Assembly (NCBI RefSeq): GCF_022829285.1
Contig: NZ_JAKSYI010000094.1
Span: 62,001-126,000, forward strand
DNA length: 64,000 nucleotides
From: Methylobacterium sp. J-078
Lineage (GTDB): Bacteria; Pseudomonadota; Alphaproteobacteria; Rhizobiales; Beijerinckiaceae
Reading direction: 5' to 3'
Shown: positions 27,363 through 37,389 of the stretch, piece by piece
How positions within the stretch are numbered: the first letter of the stretch is position 1
Layout: every line of letters starts with the position of its first letter
Notes under the pieces: generated by a model
Databases searched by the model: none
Told to the model about the DNA's origin: nothing
The model's input: only the letters and a program-made list of their open reading frames with translations
Program-made: the position numbers and the translations under genes

Positions 27363-28370
27363 CTAGCGGAACAGGGTGGTGATGGCGTAGCAGGCCGCCG
27401 AGACCAGTCCCGCCGCCGGTAAGGTCAACACCCAGGCGACGACGATGTTGCTGGCAACGCCCCAACGCACGGCGGAGGTCCGGCGTGCCGCGCCGACACC
27501 CACGATCGCTCCCGTGATCGTGTGGGTGGTCGAGACCGGCACCCCCGCGAAGGTCGCGGCGAAGAGCGTGATCGCGCCGCCGGTCTCGGCGCAGAAGCCC
27601 TGCATCGGGTTGAGCCGCGTCAGTTTCGAGCCCATCGTGTGAACGATGCGCCAGCCCCCGCTTAGGGTGCCGAGGGCGATGGCGCCGTGGCAGGAGAGCA
27701 CGACCCAGAGGGGGACATGGAACTCGCCCCCGAGATAGCCTTGCGAGTACAGCAGGAGGGCGATGATCCCCATGGTCTTCTGTGCGTCGTTGCCGCCATG
27801 CCCCAGGGAGTAGAGGGAGGCGGAGGCGAATTGCAGGATGCGGAACGTGCGGTCGACCCCGAAGGGCGTCGCGCGCCGGCAGATCCAGGAGACGATCAGC
27901 ACCAGCAGCAGCGCCAGCAGGAAACCGACGAGCGGCGAGAGCACGATGGCGGCCGCCGTCTTCAGGACCCCGCTCCAGACCACGGCGCTGAGCCCGACCT
28001 TCGCCAGGCCCGCCCCCAGGAGACCGCCCACGAGCGCGTGCGACGAACTCGACGGAATGCCGAAGATCCAGGTGACGACGTTCCAGACGATCGCGCCGAC
28101 GAGAGCGCTGAAGATCACCTGCGGGGTCACGATTCCCGCATCGATGATGCCGGTGCCGAGGGTCTGGGCCACGTGCAGGCCGAAGAACAGGAATGCGATG
28201 AAATTGAAGAACGCGGCCCAGAGCACCGCGTATTGCGGCCGCAGCACCCGCGTCGACACGATGGTGGCGATGGAATTGGCCGCGTCGTGCAGGCCGTTCA
28301 GGAAATCGAACAGCAGCGCGACCGCGATCAGGCCGACGAGGAGCGGGAAGGCGAGGGCGACGTCGGTCAT
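27363..28370 (-). CDS. pit: low-affinity inorganic phosphate transporter (Pit family)
   Basis: 335 residues, about ten membrane helices. The two PiT signatures are seen: FDFLNGLHDAANSIATIVST near the N-terminus and GGNDAQKTMGIIAL in the middle. FGIPSSSSHALVGGLLGAGL is another conserved loop. It moves phosphate, often as a metal-phosphate complex, with protons or sodium. It follows its DUF47 partner by four bases, so one transcript and joint function are expected. Confidence 0.93.
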   Translation of the reverse strand: MTDVALAFPLLVGLIAVALLFDFLNGLHDAANSIATIVSTRVLRPQYAVLWAAFFNFIAFLFFGLHVAQTLGTGIIDAGIVTPQVIFSALVGAIVWNVVTWIFGIPSSSSHALVGGLLGAGLAKVGLSAVVWSGVLKTAAAIVLSPLVGFLLALLLVLIVSWICRRATPFGVDRTFRILQFASASLYSLGHGGNDAQKTMGIIALLLYSQGYLGGEFHVPLWVVLSCHGAIALGTLSGGWRIVHTMGSKLTRLNPMQGFCAETGGAITLFAATFAGVPVSTTHTITGAIVGVGAARRTSAVRWGVASNIVVAWVLTLPAAGLVSAACYAITTLFR

Positions 28371-28374
28371 CGCC

Positions 28375-29031
28375 TCAGACGTTCTCGATCACGATGCCGC
28401 TGATCTCGTTGGCGACGTCCTCGAAACGGTCGACGACATCCTCCAGGTGGCCGTAGATCTCGGCACCGATGAGGTAGGCCATGGTGTCGCCGTCGCCGCC
28501 GTTCTTGCGGTGGGCCTGGTAGAGAGCCTTGAGCCCGCGCTCCTGCATCTCGTCCGAGCGCCCCTCCACGCGGGTGATCTGCTCGGTGAGGGCGTTGAGG
28601 CGGCCCGCGTGCTTGTCGATCGCGGTGAGCAGGGGGATCGCCTCGGCGGTGAGGCGTGCCGCCTCGATGACGGTGCCGCCCATCTCGCGCATCAGGGGCT
28701 CGAAGCTGCGCACCTCGTAGAGCGCGATGGTCTTCACCGTCTTGTTCATCTGGTCGATGGCATCGTCCATCGATTGGATCAGGTCCTTGATGTCGCCCCG
28801 GTCGAAGGGGGTGATGAAGCTGCGGCGCACGGCCAGGAGCACCTCGGCGGTGATCCCATCGGCCTCGTGCTCGCGATCGACGATGACCTGGCAGTAGCGC
28901 GGCACGGACTCACCGCCCTCCAGAACGCCCTGGAGCGCTTCGGCACCGGCGACCAGCGTCTGGGAATGCCGCGCGAACAGATCGAAGAAGCGATCCTCCC
29001 TGGGCATCAGGGCCTTGAACCAGCCGAGCAT
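28375..29031 (-). CDS. DUF47/PhoU-like accessory protein of Pit transporter
   Basis: 218 residues, all helical, with the PhoU-like repeated metal-binding segments DREHEADGITAEVL and SMDDAIDQMNKTVKTI. Members of this family are encoded next to pit genes and modulate phosphate uptake. ATG 29031 opens at MLGWFKALMPREDRFF, the usual DUF47 start. First gene of this short operon. Confidence 0.92.
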   Translation of the reverse strand: MLGWFKALMPREDRFFDLFARHSQTLVAGAEALQGVLEGGESVPRYCQVIVDREHEADGITAEVLLAVRRSFITPFDRGDIKDLIQSMDDAIDQMNKTVKTIALYEVRSFEPLMREMGGTVIEAARLTAEAIPLLTAIDKHAGRLNALTEQITRVEGRSDEMQERGLKALYQAHRKNGGDGDTMAYLIGAEIYGHLEDVVDRFEDVANEISGIVIENV

Positions 29032-29245
29032 TCACGGGCTCCCATGACGGTCCGGATACCGGACGCCGCCGTCACATCTCGAATTCGGCCGGGTGCGGAC
29101 CGGCAGTCGCCGTACGCAGCATCGAACCCTTAATGGTCTTCGTGCAGTCCCGATATTAATCTATGTGGTAATGCCCGTGACTTTTGCGGGCCATGTCGCC
29201 CGTGCGACATTCTTCGCGCGCGTTCGGGGCGACCCACACATACGG

Positions 29246-30385
29246 TCACGAACCGCTGCAATTTGCGTCGATGCCCGCGCGGGAAAGATCCGGGGCCGCA
29301 AATCCGATCCGGCCGCGTCCCGCGAGCTTGGCGGCGTACAGGGCCTTGTCCGCCCGATCGAACAGCTCCGCAGGCGAGGAGCATCCGGCGCGGGCAAGTC
29401 CCACCGAAGCACCGAAGCCGAGCCTTGCGGTTCCGTGGGGGAAGGGGGCACGCATCGCGTCGACGATCCGCTGTCCGAGCGATTCTCCGAGACGGCCGTT
29501 GGGATCGTTCGTGATCAGCACGGCGAATTCATCCCCGCCGATCCGCGCCACGAGGTCGGTGCCGCGGCAGGTCGCGCCGAGGCGCCCGGCCGCTTCCTTC
29601 AGGCAGGCGTCGCCGGCGGCATGGCCGTACACGTCGTTGATCGCCTTGAAGCCGTCGAGGTCGACGAGGAGAAGGGTTCCATTCTCGGGCAGAGCCGCGA
29701 GATGCCGTTCGAAGACGGCCCGGTTGGCCAAGCCGGTGAGGTAGTCGAACTCCGCCGAGTAGCGGATGCGTTCGGAGCGTAGCCGCTCGTCCGTGATGTC
29801 CTGCTTCAGGCCGAAGATGCGCACTGGTACGTCGCCTCGGCATTCCACCGTCGCCGTGATGCGGATCCAGCGTCGTGTACCGCGCCTGCCGATGATCTCG
29901 GTATCGAGGGTGAAACTTGAGCGGCGGGCAATGGCTTCGCTGCGGGCTGCAATGAGCCTTTGGCGCGCCTCGTCCGGGTAGCAGGCGAGGGTGACTGCGC
30001 GATCCGGAGTCGAACCACGGGGAAATTCGAACAGGTCGCAGACGGTGTCGCTCCAGCGCAGCGTCTCGCTCGGCAGATCGCATTCCCAGACGCCGATCTG
30101 CGCTGCGGCCGCCGCACGGTCGAAGGTGGTTTGGATCTGCGAAATGAGATCGGCCTGGGACCTGATGAGCGCGGCCTGTGTGGTGACCTGGGTACGCAGC
30201 GCGGCGATCGTGGCCGCATCATAGGCATACCGGGTCTCCGCCGCATCCATCACGCGATGCGCGAGATGGAGAGCCGCCGCCGAAAGTCCGTGCACACCCC
30301 TGCGGTCGAGACGCTCCGATTCAAGCGCCGCGCTCTCACATTGCGTTGCCAGCGGCCCCTGCGTGGCCGAGCGTGGGGAGGCCAT
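29246..30385 (-). CDS. PAS-GGDEF diguanylate cyclase
   Basis: About 379 residues. A helical N-terminal region with a possible coiled coil (about 45-85), a PAS domain (AAAQIGVWECDLPSETLRWS to FGLKQDITDER) and a GGDEF domain with active site RIGGDEFAVLI. The inhibitory I-site RGTD lies five residues before GGDEF. It should make cyclic di-GMP and be limited by product. No membrane helix, so the signal is cytoplasmic. ATG 30385 is preferred to the in-frame TTG at 30400. It stands alone between non-coding gaps. Confidence 0.9.
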   Translation of the reverse strand: MASPRSATQGPLATQCESAALESERLDRRGVHGLSAAALHLAHRVMDAAETRYAYDAATIAALRTQVTTQAALIRSQADLISQIQTTFDRAAAAAQIGVWECDLPSETLRWSDTVCDLFEFPRGSTPDRAVTLACYPDEARQRLIAARSEAIARRSSFTLDTEIIGRRGTRRWIRITATVECRGDVPVRIFGLKQDITDERLRSERIRYSAEFDYLTGLANRAVFERHLAALPENGTLLLVDLDGFKAINDVYGHAAGDACLKEAAGRLGATCRGTDLVARIGGDEFAVLITNDPNGRLGESLGQRIVDAMRAPFPHGTARLGFGASVGLARAGCSSPAELFDRADKALYAAKLAGRGRIGFAAPDLSRAGIDANCSGS

Positions 30386-30491
30386 CCGAGATCGTTCCAA
30401 AACCGCCGGGAAAGCCTGCTTCGCTCGGGATTTCCGCGCGTCGACGATAGCAGAATACGAGTTAAGACAATCGTCTTATCGCACGGCAACC

Positions 30492-30923
30492 CTATTCCGA
30501 CGGCTTGTCCGCCTCGGAGGCATCGCCCTTATCGGCCGGAGGCTCGGCGCTGGCCATGGCCTTGCGCTCCAGCGTCGGCTGCAGGCGTTCCGCGAGTTCC
30601 CGTCCGAGGTGGCGGGTATAGGCATTCTGGAAGTAGCGCGTGCCGGTCCCGCGGCCGTAGAGCTGGTCGTGCACCCGGATCATCGCGTCGACTTCCGGAC
30701 GGCAGAGAAAGCCCGTCACGCTCGCCGCCTCGTACCAGCGGCCGGCGCGGGCGTGGCGCGTGGCGGCGGGATTCGCCAGCACCGTCTCGGCGAAGCAATC
30801 CGTCGCGGCCTTCTCCAGGGGCGACATGACGGCGTGGGGCTGCACCGGGTTGCGCCCGGCCGCCACCGCAACGCTGCCCAACCCGAACGTCATCGCCAAC
30901 GCGCCGAACAGCAAAGCCTTCAT
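30492..30923 (-). CDS. secreted protein of unknown function
   Basis: 143 residues with a signal peptide (MKALLFGALAMTFGLGSVAV, cleavage near AVAAG). The mature part has two cysteines (TDCFAETVL, FLCRPEVD) and ends in an acidic/Lys tail (DKGDASEADKPSE). No family recognised. An inverted repeat lies in its leader (30937-30961). Confidence 0.68.
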   Translation of the reverse strand: MKALLFGALAMTFGLGSVAVAAGRNPVQPHAVMSPLEKAATDCFAETVLANPAATRHARAGRWYEAASVTGFLCRPEVDAMIRVHDQLYGRGTGTRYFQNAYTRHLGRELAERLQPTLERKAMASAEPPADKGDASEADKPSE

Positions 30924-30936
30924 ATTGGGAAGCCCC

Positions 30937-30961
30937 GTGCGAAATCGATCTCGATTCGCAC
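30937..30961. repeat. inverted repeat in the leader of the secreted-protein gene
   Basis: GTGCGAAATCGA and TCGATTCGCAC form a near-perfect stem with one bulged base, 14 bases before the ATG at 30923. It could be an operator or an RNA hairpin near the ribosome site. No run of T follows, so it is not a typical terminator for the gene upstream. Confidence 0.45.
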
Positions 30962-31065
30962 CCAGTATTCCCTGCCGATTTGGTCCGGAGAAGGGCAGAT
31001 CAGCGCGATGCGTTCACTCGGATCGCGATGGCGCGGCGTTGTGGCTCGCTCACCACAAATCCGGT

Positions 31066-31452
31066 TCAGCCCCGGCGCTCGGCGTTCCAGCGCCCGCTGC
31101 AGGCGATCAGTCCGGTGGTGGTCCAGGTGCCGTTTCCGACGCCCTGCCGCCCCAGGCGGCCCACCACGTCGGCGGCGTCGTTGCCGCGCGAGATCACGGC
31201 CCGCACCGCGCCGCTCTGCGACACCCGGCCCCGGATGTTGAACTCGCCGCCGGCATAGCTCGCCTCGCCGCGACGGATCTGGACGCCGTAGCGGTAGGCC
31301 CGGTCACAGGGACCGTCGAGGGTGACCACCTCGATGCTCCAGGCGCCGTCGTAGCGGTTCGGCACCTGGACCTTCTTCTTGGCGGCGTCCGCAACTCCGG
31401 CGGAGGCGGTCAGAAGGGCGAGGGTGGTCACCGCGAGGGCTGCGCGTCGCAT
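31066..31452 (-). CDS. secreted protein of unknown function
   Basis: 128 residues. Signal peptide MRRAALAVTTLALLTASAGV (cleavage after ADA), then a basic KKKVQVPNRYDGAW and a compact beta-rich domain (WSIEVVTLDGPCDRAYRYGV; GNGTWTTTGLIACSGRWNAE) with two cysteines that could pair. Similar small secreted proteins occur in Hyphomicrobiales, but I know no function. Confidence 0.7.
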   Translation of the reverse strand: MRRAALAVTTLALLTASAGVADAAKKKVQVPNRYDGAWSIEVVTLDGPCDRAYRYGVQIRRGEASYAGGEFNIRGRVSQSGAVRAVISRGNDAADVVGRLGRQGVGNGTWTTTGLIACSGRWNAERRG

Positions 31453-31518
31453 GGGATTCCGTTCGTGTTTCGAATCGACTGGGCCAGGAACGACCGTGGT
31501 GCCGCGTCGGTTGCGCGC

Positions 31519-33378
31519 CTATTCGTTCGTCGCGTGCGCCAGCGCTCCTGTCAGCAGCGCCAGAACGTCGCCCCCCGCGTGGAGATAGCCGTCGACACCC
31601 GCTTCCTTCAGGGGCTCGGCGAGGTCCCCCGCCTTGCCGGCGAGGTACAGCGTGGTCGCGCCAGCTGCCTTGAGGGCGCGCGCGGCCTCCACCGCGTGGG
31701 TGGTATAGAGGGCGTCGGACGAGCACAGGCAGGCGATGCGCGCGCGCGAGGCGCGGAAGGCCTCGGACAGGGCCGCCGGATCGGTGAAGCCCTCCTGGTT
31801 CACCGCCTCGATGCCGCCGGCCGCGAAGGCATTGGCGGCGAAGGTCGAGCGGGCGTTGAAGACCGCCACGGGCCCGAGATTGGCCAGGAACACCGATGGG
31901 CGGCGGCCCTGCGCGGCGAGCACCGCGTCGGACGCGTCGCGCAGAGCCTCGTAGGGCTCGGCGAGGCGCAGCGAGGGCAGGGGTGCCGCGGTGATGGCCG
32001 CTCCGCCGCCGAAGCCGGCGGCCGGGGGCGCCGCCACCGGGGCGGCGTCCAGCACCGTGACGGGCTTCTCGGCGAGGTAGGGGAACTCGCTGGCGCCGGT
32101 CAGGGCCTCGCGCCGGGTGGCGACGTTCCGGGCCCGGATCGTCTGCGTGGCGGCGATCCGCCCCTGGATCGCGCCGGCCTGCAGGCTCGCGACGATGCCG
32201 CCCTCGCGCTCGATTTCCTGGAACGCGGCCCAGGCCGCCGTGGTCAACTCGCCCGTCAGCGTCTCGAAGCTGCCGGCACCGGCGGCCGGGTCGGCGACGC
32301 GGGCGAGGTTGGATTCCTCGATGAGAACGATCTGGCTGTTGCGCACCACCCGGCGCGCGAAGGCGTCGCTCAGGCCGAGTGCCGCCGTGTAGGGCAGGGC
32401 GGTGATCGCGTCGGCGCCGCCGAGGCCCGCCGAGCAGGCGGCCATGGCGGTACGCAGGATGTTCACGAAGGGGTCGCGACGGCTCATCATCCGCCAGGCG
32501 GTCTCGGCATGCAGGCGGAGCGGCTTGGGGGACAGCCCGCAGGCCGCTTCCACCCGGGCCCACAGCCGGCGCATGGCCCGGAACTTGGCGATGGTCAGGA
32601 ATTCGTCGGCATCGGCGGTCAGCAGGATCGCGACGGCATCCCGAGCGCGCTCCAGCGCGTGCCCGTTGGCCTCCAGCACGCGCAGGTAGGCCACGGCGGT
32701 GGCGAGCACGGCCGCGAGTTCGGCGGCCTCGCTGGCCCCGGCCTCATGGTAGGGCCGGCCGTCGGCGAGGCAGGCGCGACCCGTGAAGCCCTCGGCATCG
32801 AAGGCCGCGAGGGTGCGGCCGAGTTCGGCCCCGTGATCCTCCGCCAGGGAGCCGCCGGAAGCGAGGGTGCCGATGGGGTCGAGGCCGAGGTCGAGGTCGA
32901 GGCCCTTCAGGGTCTCGCCGCGGGCCTTGACCACGTCCCGGATCAGGAAGGCGGCTTCGATCCCACGCGCGCCTGCGTCCAGACGTGTGGCGATCAGGGG
33001 AAGCATGACGTTGCCGAGCGCCGCGTCGAGGTCGGCGGCATTGGTCGCGGTGAGGCCGTAGCCCCGCGCGGCGGGGGCGCCGGCGAAGACCAGCGTCAGG
33101 GCGTCCGCGCCGCCCTCGAGATCGGCGAGGGCTAAGGCGCTCGCCTGGGCGCCGTCCGGGTGGTCGACCCGCTGGGAGACCCGCCAGGGGCCGGGGGCCC
33201 GCACGGGCTGCGCCACCGGCGCCGCGGCGTCGTAGAGGGGTTCGATGCGGATGCCGTCGGCCGTCTTCGAGACGAGGCGCTTCTCGAAATCTCCGCCTTT
33301 CAGGACACCGTCGACGAGGCCGAGCCAGCGCTCGCGGGTCGCGGGCGGAAACAGGTCGGCGAGGGGACGGTCTTCCAT
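31519..33378 (-). CDS. mutA: methylmalonyl-CoA mutase small (beta) subunit
   Basis: About 619 residues. Non-catalytic partner of the B12-dependent large subunit; the pair interconverts methylmalonyl-CoA and succinyl-CoA, used in the ethylmalonyl-CoA pathway and propionate use. The TIM-barrel half is recognisable (GGADALTLVFAGAPAARGYG; FPYLAEKPV region) with a flavodoxin-like C-terminal half lacking the DxHxxG cobalamin motif, as expected for this subunit. ATG 33378 has GGAGG nine bases upstream; the upstream ATG at 33396 lacks one. The large subunit gene is not adjacent. Confidence 0.9.
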   Translation of the reverse strand: MEDRPLADLFPPATRERWLGLVDGVLKGGDFEKRLVSKTADGIRIEPLYDAAAPVAQPVRAPGPWRVSQRVDHPDGAQASALALADLEGGADALTLVFAGAPAARGYGLTATNAADLDAALGNVMLPLIATRLDAGARGIEAAFLIRDVVKARGETLKGLDLDLGLDPIGTLASGGSLAEDHGAELGRTLAAFDAEGFTGRACLADGRPYHEAGASEAAELAAVLATAVAYLRVLEANGHALERARDAVAILLTADADEFLTIAKFRAMRRLWARVEAACGLSPKPLRLHAETAWRMMSRRDPFVNILRTAMAACSAGLGGADAITALPYTAALGLSDAFARRVVRNSQIVLIEESNLARVADPAAGAGSFETLTGELTTAAWAAFQEIEREGGIVASLQAGAIQGRIAATQTIRARNVATRREALTGASEFPYLAEKPVTVLDAAPVAAPPAAGFGGGAAITAAPLPSLRLAEPYEALRDASDAVLAAQGRRPSVFLANLGPVAVFNARSTFAANAFAAGGIEAVNQEGFTDPAALSEAFRASRARIACLCSSDALYTTHAVEAARALKAAGATTLYLAGKAGDLAEPLKEAGVDGYLHAGGDVLALLTGALAHATNE

Positions 33379-33398
33379 CGGGGCTGGCCTCCGCATGT

Positions 33399-33435
33399 GC
33401 TTGGCTCCGGCCAAGCGGCTTGGCTCCGGCCAAGC
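33399..33435. repeat. two tandem identical hairpins upstream of mutA
   Basis: GCTTGGCTCCGGCCAAGC occurs twice (33399-33416 and 33418-33435), one base apart. Each copy is itself a hairpin: 7-base arms GCTTGGC/GCCAAGC with a TCCG loop. A third, different hairpin (arms GGGCTGTC/GACAGCCC) follows at 33442-33463. They lie in the 178-base gap between uppP and mutA, the nearest one only 13 bases from the mutA Shine-Dalgarno. Termination, processing or translational control are all possible. Confidence 0.75.
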
Positions 33436-33556
33436 GCGGCCGGGCTGTCTTTCCGGACAGCCCTTGCACGCCGTCGCGCGCGGACGCAATCGCCCTCGCG
33501 TCTTGTATTTTAAATCCCAATCCGCCCGGGCGCCGCCCCCGGTCGTGGAGGTCCGA

Positions 33557-34363
33557 TCAGCCGAAGATGATCAGGCCCGCGAAGCCGAGCGAGCCGACGA
33601 TGATGCGCCACCAGGCGAACAGGCGAAATCCGTGCGAGGCGACGTAGTCGAGCACCGTCCGCACCACGATGAAGGCCGAAATGAAGGCCACGATGAAGCC
33701 GATCACGATCAGGCCGGTGTCGTCGCGCGAGAGGTTCTTGTAGTTGTCGAGCAGGTCCTTGGCGAAGGCGCCTGCCATGGTGGGGATCGCGAGGTAGAAC
33801 GAGAATTCGGTGGCCGAGCGCTTGTCTGCGCCCATCAGCATCGCGCCCACGATGGTGGCGCCCGAGCGCGACACGCCGGGGATCATGGCGAGACACTGGA
33901 ACAGGCCGATCTTCAGGTCCATCGGCAGGGTGAAGTCGAAGACGTCGCGCTTCTTCACCTCGAGGTCGGTGTCGTCGAGGACGAGCAGCACCAGACCGCC
34001 GGCCACCAGGGTCGCGCAGACGATCCAGGGGTTGAACAGGTAGAACTTGATGTATTTCGAGAAGAGGCCGCCGATGATGGCCGCCGGCAGGAACGCCAGC
34101 AGGATGCCGGCCACGAAGCGGCGCGCCCTGGGGTCGTTGGGCAGCGCCAGGGTGATGCCGAGCAGCCGCCGGAAGTAGACCGCCAGGATCGCCAGGATGG
34201 CGCCGAGCTGGATCAGCACCTCGAAGGTGTTGTTGGGGGACTGGAAGCCGATGAAGTGCCCCACCAGGAGCTGGTGCCCCGTCGACGAGACGGGGATGAA
34301 CTCGGTCGCCCCCTCCACCACGGCGAGCACGACCGCCTTCGCGATGCCCATCGCATCCATCAT
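33557..34363 (-). CDS. uppP: undecaprenyl-diphosphatase UppP (BacA)
   Basis: 268 residues, about eight membrane helices. Recycles the lipid carrier for peptidoglycan by removing a phosphate from undecaprenyl diphosphate. Signature segments are [20 protein letters not shown] and [19 protein letters not shown]. The frame begins with ATG ATG at 34363. Divergent from the GST-queG-SDR operon. Confidence 0.96.
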   Translation of the reverse strand: MMDAMGIAKAVVLAVVEGATEFIPVSSTGHQLLVGHFIGFQSPNNTFEVLIQLGAILAILAVYFRRLLGITLALPNDPRARRFVAGILLAFLPAAIIGGLFSKYIKFYLFNPWIVCATLVAGGLVLLVLDDTDLEVKKRDVFDFTLPMDLKIGLFQCLAMIPGVSRSGATIVGAMLMGADKRSATEFSFYLAIPTMAGAFAKDLLDNYKNLSRDDTGLIVIGFIVAFISAFIVVRTVLDYVASHGFRLFAWWRIIVGSLGFAGLIIFG

Positions 34364-34619
34364 CTCATCGCCTCGACGGTTTGGGTGTCTGGGAAGGCCC
34401 GGCCGGTGACACGCTCTAAGCCCGGTGGTTCATCCGGCGGCGCTTCCATCGCGGATCGAACGTGATCCATCAAGGTTGACGGATGGTTATCGCGTTCGCG
34501 ACGGGCGTGTTAATGAGGCGGCAATGATCGGGCAATAAGTCTTACCCGGCCGACCATCCCCGCCGGGCACCGACGCGGTTCGTTCCCCCGGCAAACCTTC
34601 CCCGTGCGAAACGGCCTCG

Positions 34620-35312
34620 ATGGCGACGCTTTACCACTCTCCCTTCTGCCCGCATTCCCGGTTCATCCGCCTCGTTCTCTCCGAGATGGGGATGGAGCCG
34701 ACGCTGATGGAGGAGCGTGCCTGGGACCGGCGCGAGGCCTTCCTGCTGATCAACCCGGCCGGGACCACCCCGGTGCTGGTGGAGCAGACCGGTCTGGCCG
34801 TGCCCGGCGCCGGCATCATCGCCGAGTATCTCGACGAGACCCGGGGCCTCGGCCTCAGCGGTCGGCGCCTCCTGCCCGAGACGACGGCGGCGCGGGTCGA
34901 GGTGCGCCGCCTGCTCGACTGGTTCCTGGTGAAGTTCAACGCCGAGGTCACCGAGTACCTCGTCACGGAAAAGATCTCGAAGCGCTTCATGAACAGCGCC
35001 AACGGCGGCGGCCCGCCGGACATGCATGCCATTCGGGCGGCGCGCACGAATGTGCGCTACCACATGAAATACATCGGCTACCTGATGTCCCGCCGGAAGT
35101 GGATCGCGGGCGACCATCTGACCTATGCGGATCTCGCGGCGGCGGCCCACCTCTCCTGCGTGGATTATCTCGGCGACGTGCCATGGGACGAGGACGAGAC
35201 GGCGAGGGACTGGTACGCGCGTGTGAAGTCGCGTCCGTCCTTCCGCACGCTCCTGGCGGACCGGGTGCCCGGCATGGCGCCGGCCGACCACTACGCGAAC
35301 CTGGATTTTTGA
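34620..35312 (+). CDS. GST-family protein, FzlA-like
   Basis: 230 residues. Glutathione S-transferase fold: thioredoxin-like N-terminus ([32 protein letters not shown]) and an all-helical C-terminal domain. The overall pattern, including [12 protein letters not shown] and the NLDF end, resembles FzlA, the Caulobacter GST homologue that binds FtsZ and supports division. Recognition is from memory of the family, so the name is not certain; a detoxifying GST is the alternative. Its stop overlaps the queG start, so the two are coupled. Confidence 0.82.
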   Translation: MATLYHSPFCPHSRFIRLVLSEMGMEPTLMEERAWDRREAFLLINPAGTTPVLVEQTGLAVPGAGIIAEYLDETRGLGLSGRRLLPETTAARVEVRRLLDWFLVKFNAEVTEYLVTEKISKRFMNSANGGGPPDMHAIRAARTNVRYHMKYIGYLMSRRKWIAGDHLTYADLAAAAHLSCVDYLGDVPWDEDETARDWYARVKSRPSFRTLLADRVPGMAPADHYANLDF

Positions 35313-36526
35313 ACGCATCACCACCGGCGCAGGCAGCGCGGTCGACGAAGGCACCGCGCAAGGTCCTGGCGGGCGCCGACCTGCGCCGGGCGGTCGAGGC
35401 ACGGGCGCGCCTCCTCGGCTTCGAGGCTGTCCGCATCACGCGGCCCGACGCCGTCCCCGAACTCCGGGACAGGTTGGTCGCCTGGCTCGCGGACGGCCAC
35501 CACGGCGAGATGGACTGGATGGCGGAGCGCGCCGACCAGCGCGCCGATCCCGCCACCCTGTGGCCCGGCGTCCGCAGCGTCGTCGTGCTGGGGATGAATT
35601 ACGGGCCCGAGGGCGACCCCCTCGCGCTCCTGGCGCAACGTAAGCGGGGCGCCATCGCGGCCTATGCCCAGCGGCGCGACTACCACGAGGTGGTCAAGGG
35701 CAAGCTCAAGGAACTCGGCGGCTATCTCTCCGCCAAGGGCGACGTCCGCGTGAAGGTCTTCGTCGACACGGCGCCCGTGATGGAGAAGCCGCTGGCGGCT
35801 GCCGCCGGGCTCGGCTGGCAGGGCAAGCACACGGTGCTGGTCTCGCGCGACCTCGGTAACTGGCTGCTGCTCGGCGCGATCTACACCTCCGCCGAGCTGG
35901 AGCCGGACGCGCCGGAGGGCGACCATTGCGGCTCGTGCCGCCGCTGCCTCGACATCTGCCCGACGAACGCCTTCCCGGCTCCCTACCAACTCGATGCGCG
36001 CCGCTGCATCAGCTACCTCACCATCGAGCACGTGGGACCGATCCCGACCGAGTTCCGCGCCGCCATCGGCAACCGGATCTTCGGCTGCGACGACTGCCTG
36101 GCGGTCTGTCCCTGGAACAAGTTCGCGGCCGTGGCGGCGGAGGGGCGCATGGCCGCCCGCGCGGACCTCGCCGCGCCGCCGCTCGCCGACCTCGCCCGCC
36201 TCGACGACGCGGCCTTCCGCGCGCGCTTTGCCGGCACGCCGGTCAAGCGCACGGGGCGCGACCGCTTCCTGCGCAACGTCCTCGTCGCGATCGGAAATTC
36301 CGGCGCGCCCAGCCTCGCGGACGCGGCGGAGGCGAACCTGTCCGATTCCTCGCCCCTCGTGCGCGGCATGGCGGTGTGGGCCCTCGGCCGCCTCGTCGCC
36401 CCGGCGCGGCTGCGGGACCTTTTCAACGCCCGGGGTTTGGGCGAAACCGACGACGCCGTCCGGGACGAGTGGCGCATCGCCCTCGATTCCGATGGCTCCG
36501 GGATACCAGGACACGCCGCCTCATGA
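35309..36526 (+). CDS. queG: epoxyqueuosine reductase QueG
   Basis: 405 residues. Cobalamin-dependent iron-sulfur enzyme that makes queuosine in tRNA, the last step of the pathway begun by queE/D/C at 11-12.6 kb. Two 4Fe-4S sets are present: [16 protein letters not shown] and [13 protein letters not shown]-terminal HEAT-like tail ([18 protein letters not shown]) follows. No ATG or GTG exists at the proper place, so TTG 35309 is chosen; it overlaps the preceding stop as TTGA. The stop overlaps the next ATG. Confidence 0.93.
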   Translation: MNASPPAQAARSTKAPRKVLAGADLRRAVEARARLLGFEAVRITRPDAVPELRDRLVAWLADGHHGEMDWMAERADQRADPATLWPGVRSVVVLGMNYGPEGDPLALLAQRKRGAIAAYAQRRDYHEVVKGKLKELGGYLSAKGDVRVKVFVDTAPVMEKPLAAAAGLGWQGKHTVLVSRDLGNWLLLGAIYTSAELEPDAPEGDHCGSCRRCLDICPTNAFPAPYQLDARRCISYLTIEHVGPIPTEFRAAIGNRIFGCDDCLAVCPWNKFAAVAAEGRMAARADLAAPPLADLARLDDAAFRARFAGTPVKRTGRDRFLRNVLVAIGNSGAPSLADAAEANLSDSSPLVRGMAVWALGRLVAPARLRDLFNARGLGETDDAVRDEWRIALDSDGSGIPGHAAS

Positions 36527-37383
36527 ACCTTTTCGTCTTCGGTCTCGGCTTCACCGCCCGCCGCTTCGTCGAGCGTGCCCGTAGCCGCTTCGACACGGTG
36601 CGCGCCACGGTCACCGATCCGGCGCGGACCGGACCGGGCGCTATCGCCGAGATGCGGGCCTTCGGACCGGATTCCGACGATCCCCGCATCGCGGCCGATC
36701 TCGCCGACACGGACGTGCTCCTCGTCTCGGCGCCGCCGGGGCGCGACGGCGACACGGTGCTGGAGCGCTACCGCGCGTCCATCGCCGACAGCCGTATCGG
36801 CTGGATCGGCTACCTCTCGACCATTGGGGTCTACGGCGACCACCAGGGCGCCTGGATCGACGAGGAGACGGCCCCGAGCCCGGTGAGCGGACGCTCGCGC
36901 GGGCGTCTCTCCGTCGAGAACGACTGGCTGGCGCTGGGCGCCGAGACGGGCAAGGCCGTGCAGGTGTTCCGCCTGTCGGGCATCTACGGACCGGGGCGCA
37001 ATCCGATCGTGAAGCTGCGCGAGGGCAAGTCGCAGCGTATCATCAAGCCGGGGCAGGTCTTCAACCGCATCCACGTGGACGATATCGCCACGACGCTGCT
37101 GGCCTCGATCGACCGGCCGCGCAACGGCGCGGTCTATAACGTCACCGACGACGAACCGACGCCACCGCAGGTGGTCACCGAATACGCCGCCAAGCTCGCC
37201 GGGCTCCCGCTGCCCCCGGAGGTCGATTTCGAGACCGCCGACCTCAGCCCGATGGCGCGCAGCTTCTACGGCGAGAACAAGCGGGTGCGGAACCTCCGTA
37301 TCCGGGAGGAACTCGGCGTCGACCTCGCCTATCCGACCTATCGCGAGGGACTTGCCACCCTCGTGGCGGATGCCCGGGCCTGA
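36523..37383 (+). CDS. NAD(P)-dependent epimerase/SDR family protein
   Basis: 286 residues. Extended SDR with the nucleotide-binding start [18 protein letters not shown], a GxGxxA-like pattern, and [16 protein letters not shown] followed by [13 protein letters not shown]. The catalytic YxxxK is not obvious. Related YeeZ-like proteins are poorly defined. Starts as ATGA on the queG stop, so it belongs to the fzlA-like/queG operon. A tRNA or division link is only suggested by context. Confidence 0.85.
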   Translation: MNLFVFGLGFTARRFVERARSRFDTVRATVTDPARTGPGAIAEMRAFGPDSDDPRIAADLADTDVLLVSAPPGRDGDTVLERYRASIADSRIGWIGYLSTIGVYGDHQGAWIDEETAPSPVSGRSRGRLSVENDWLALGAETGKAVQVFRLSGIYGPGRNPIVKLREGKSQRIIKPGQVFNRIHVDDIATTLLASIDRPRNGAVYNVTDDEPTPPQVVTEYAAKLAGLPLPPEVDFETADLSPMARSFYGENKRVRNLRIREELGVDLAYPTYREGLATLVADARA

Positions 37384-37389
37384 CGTCGA

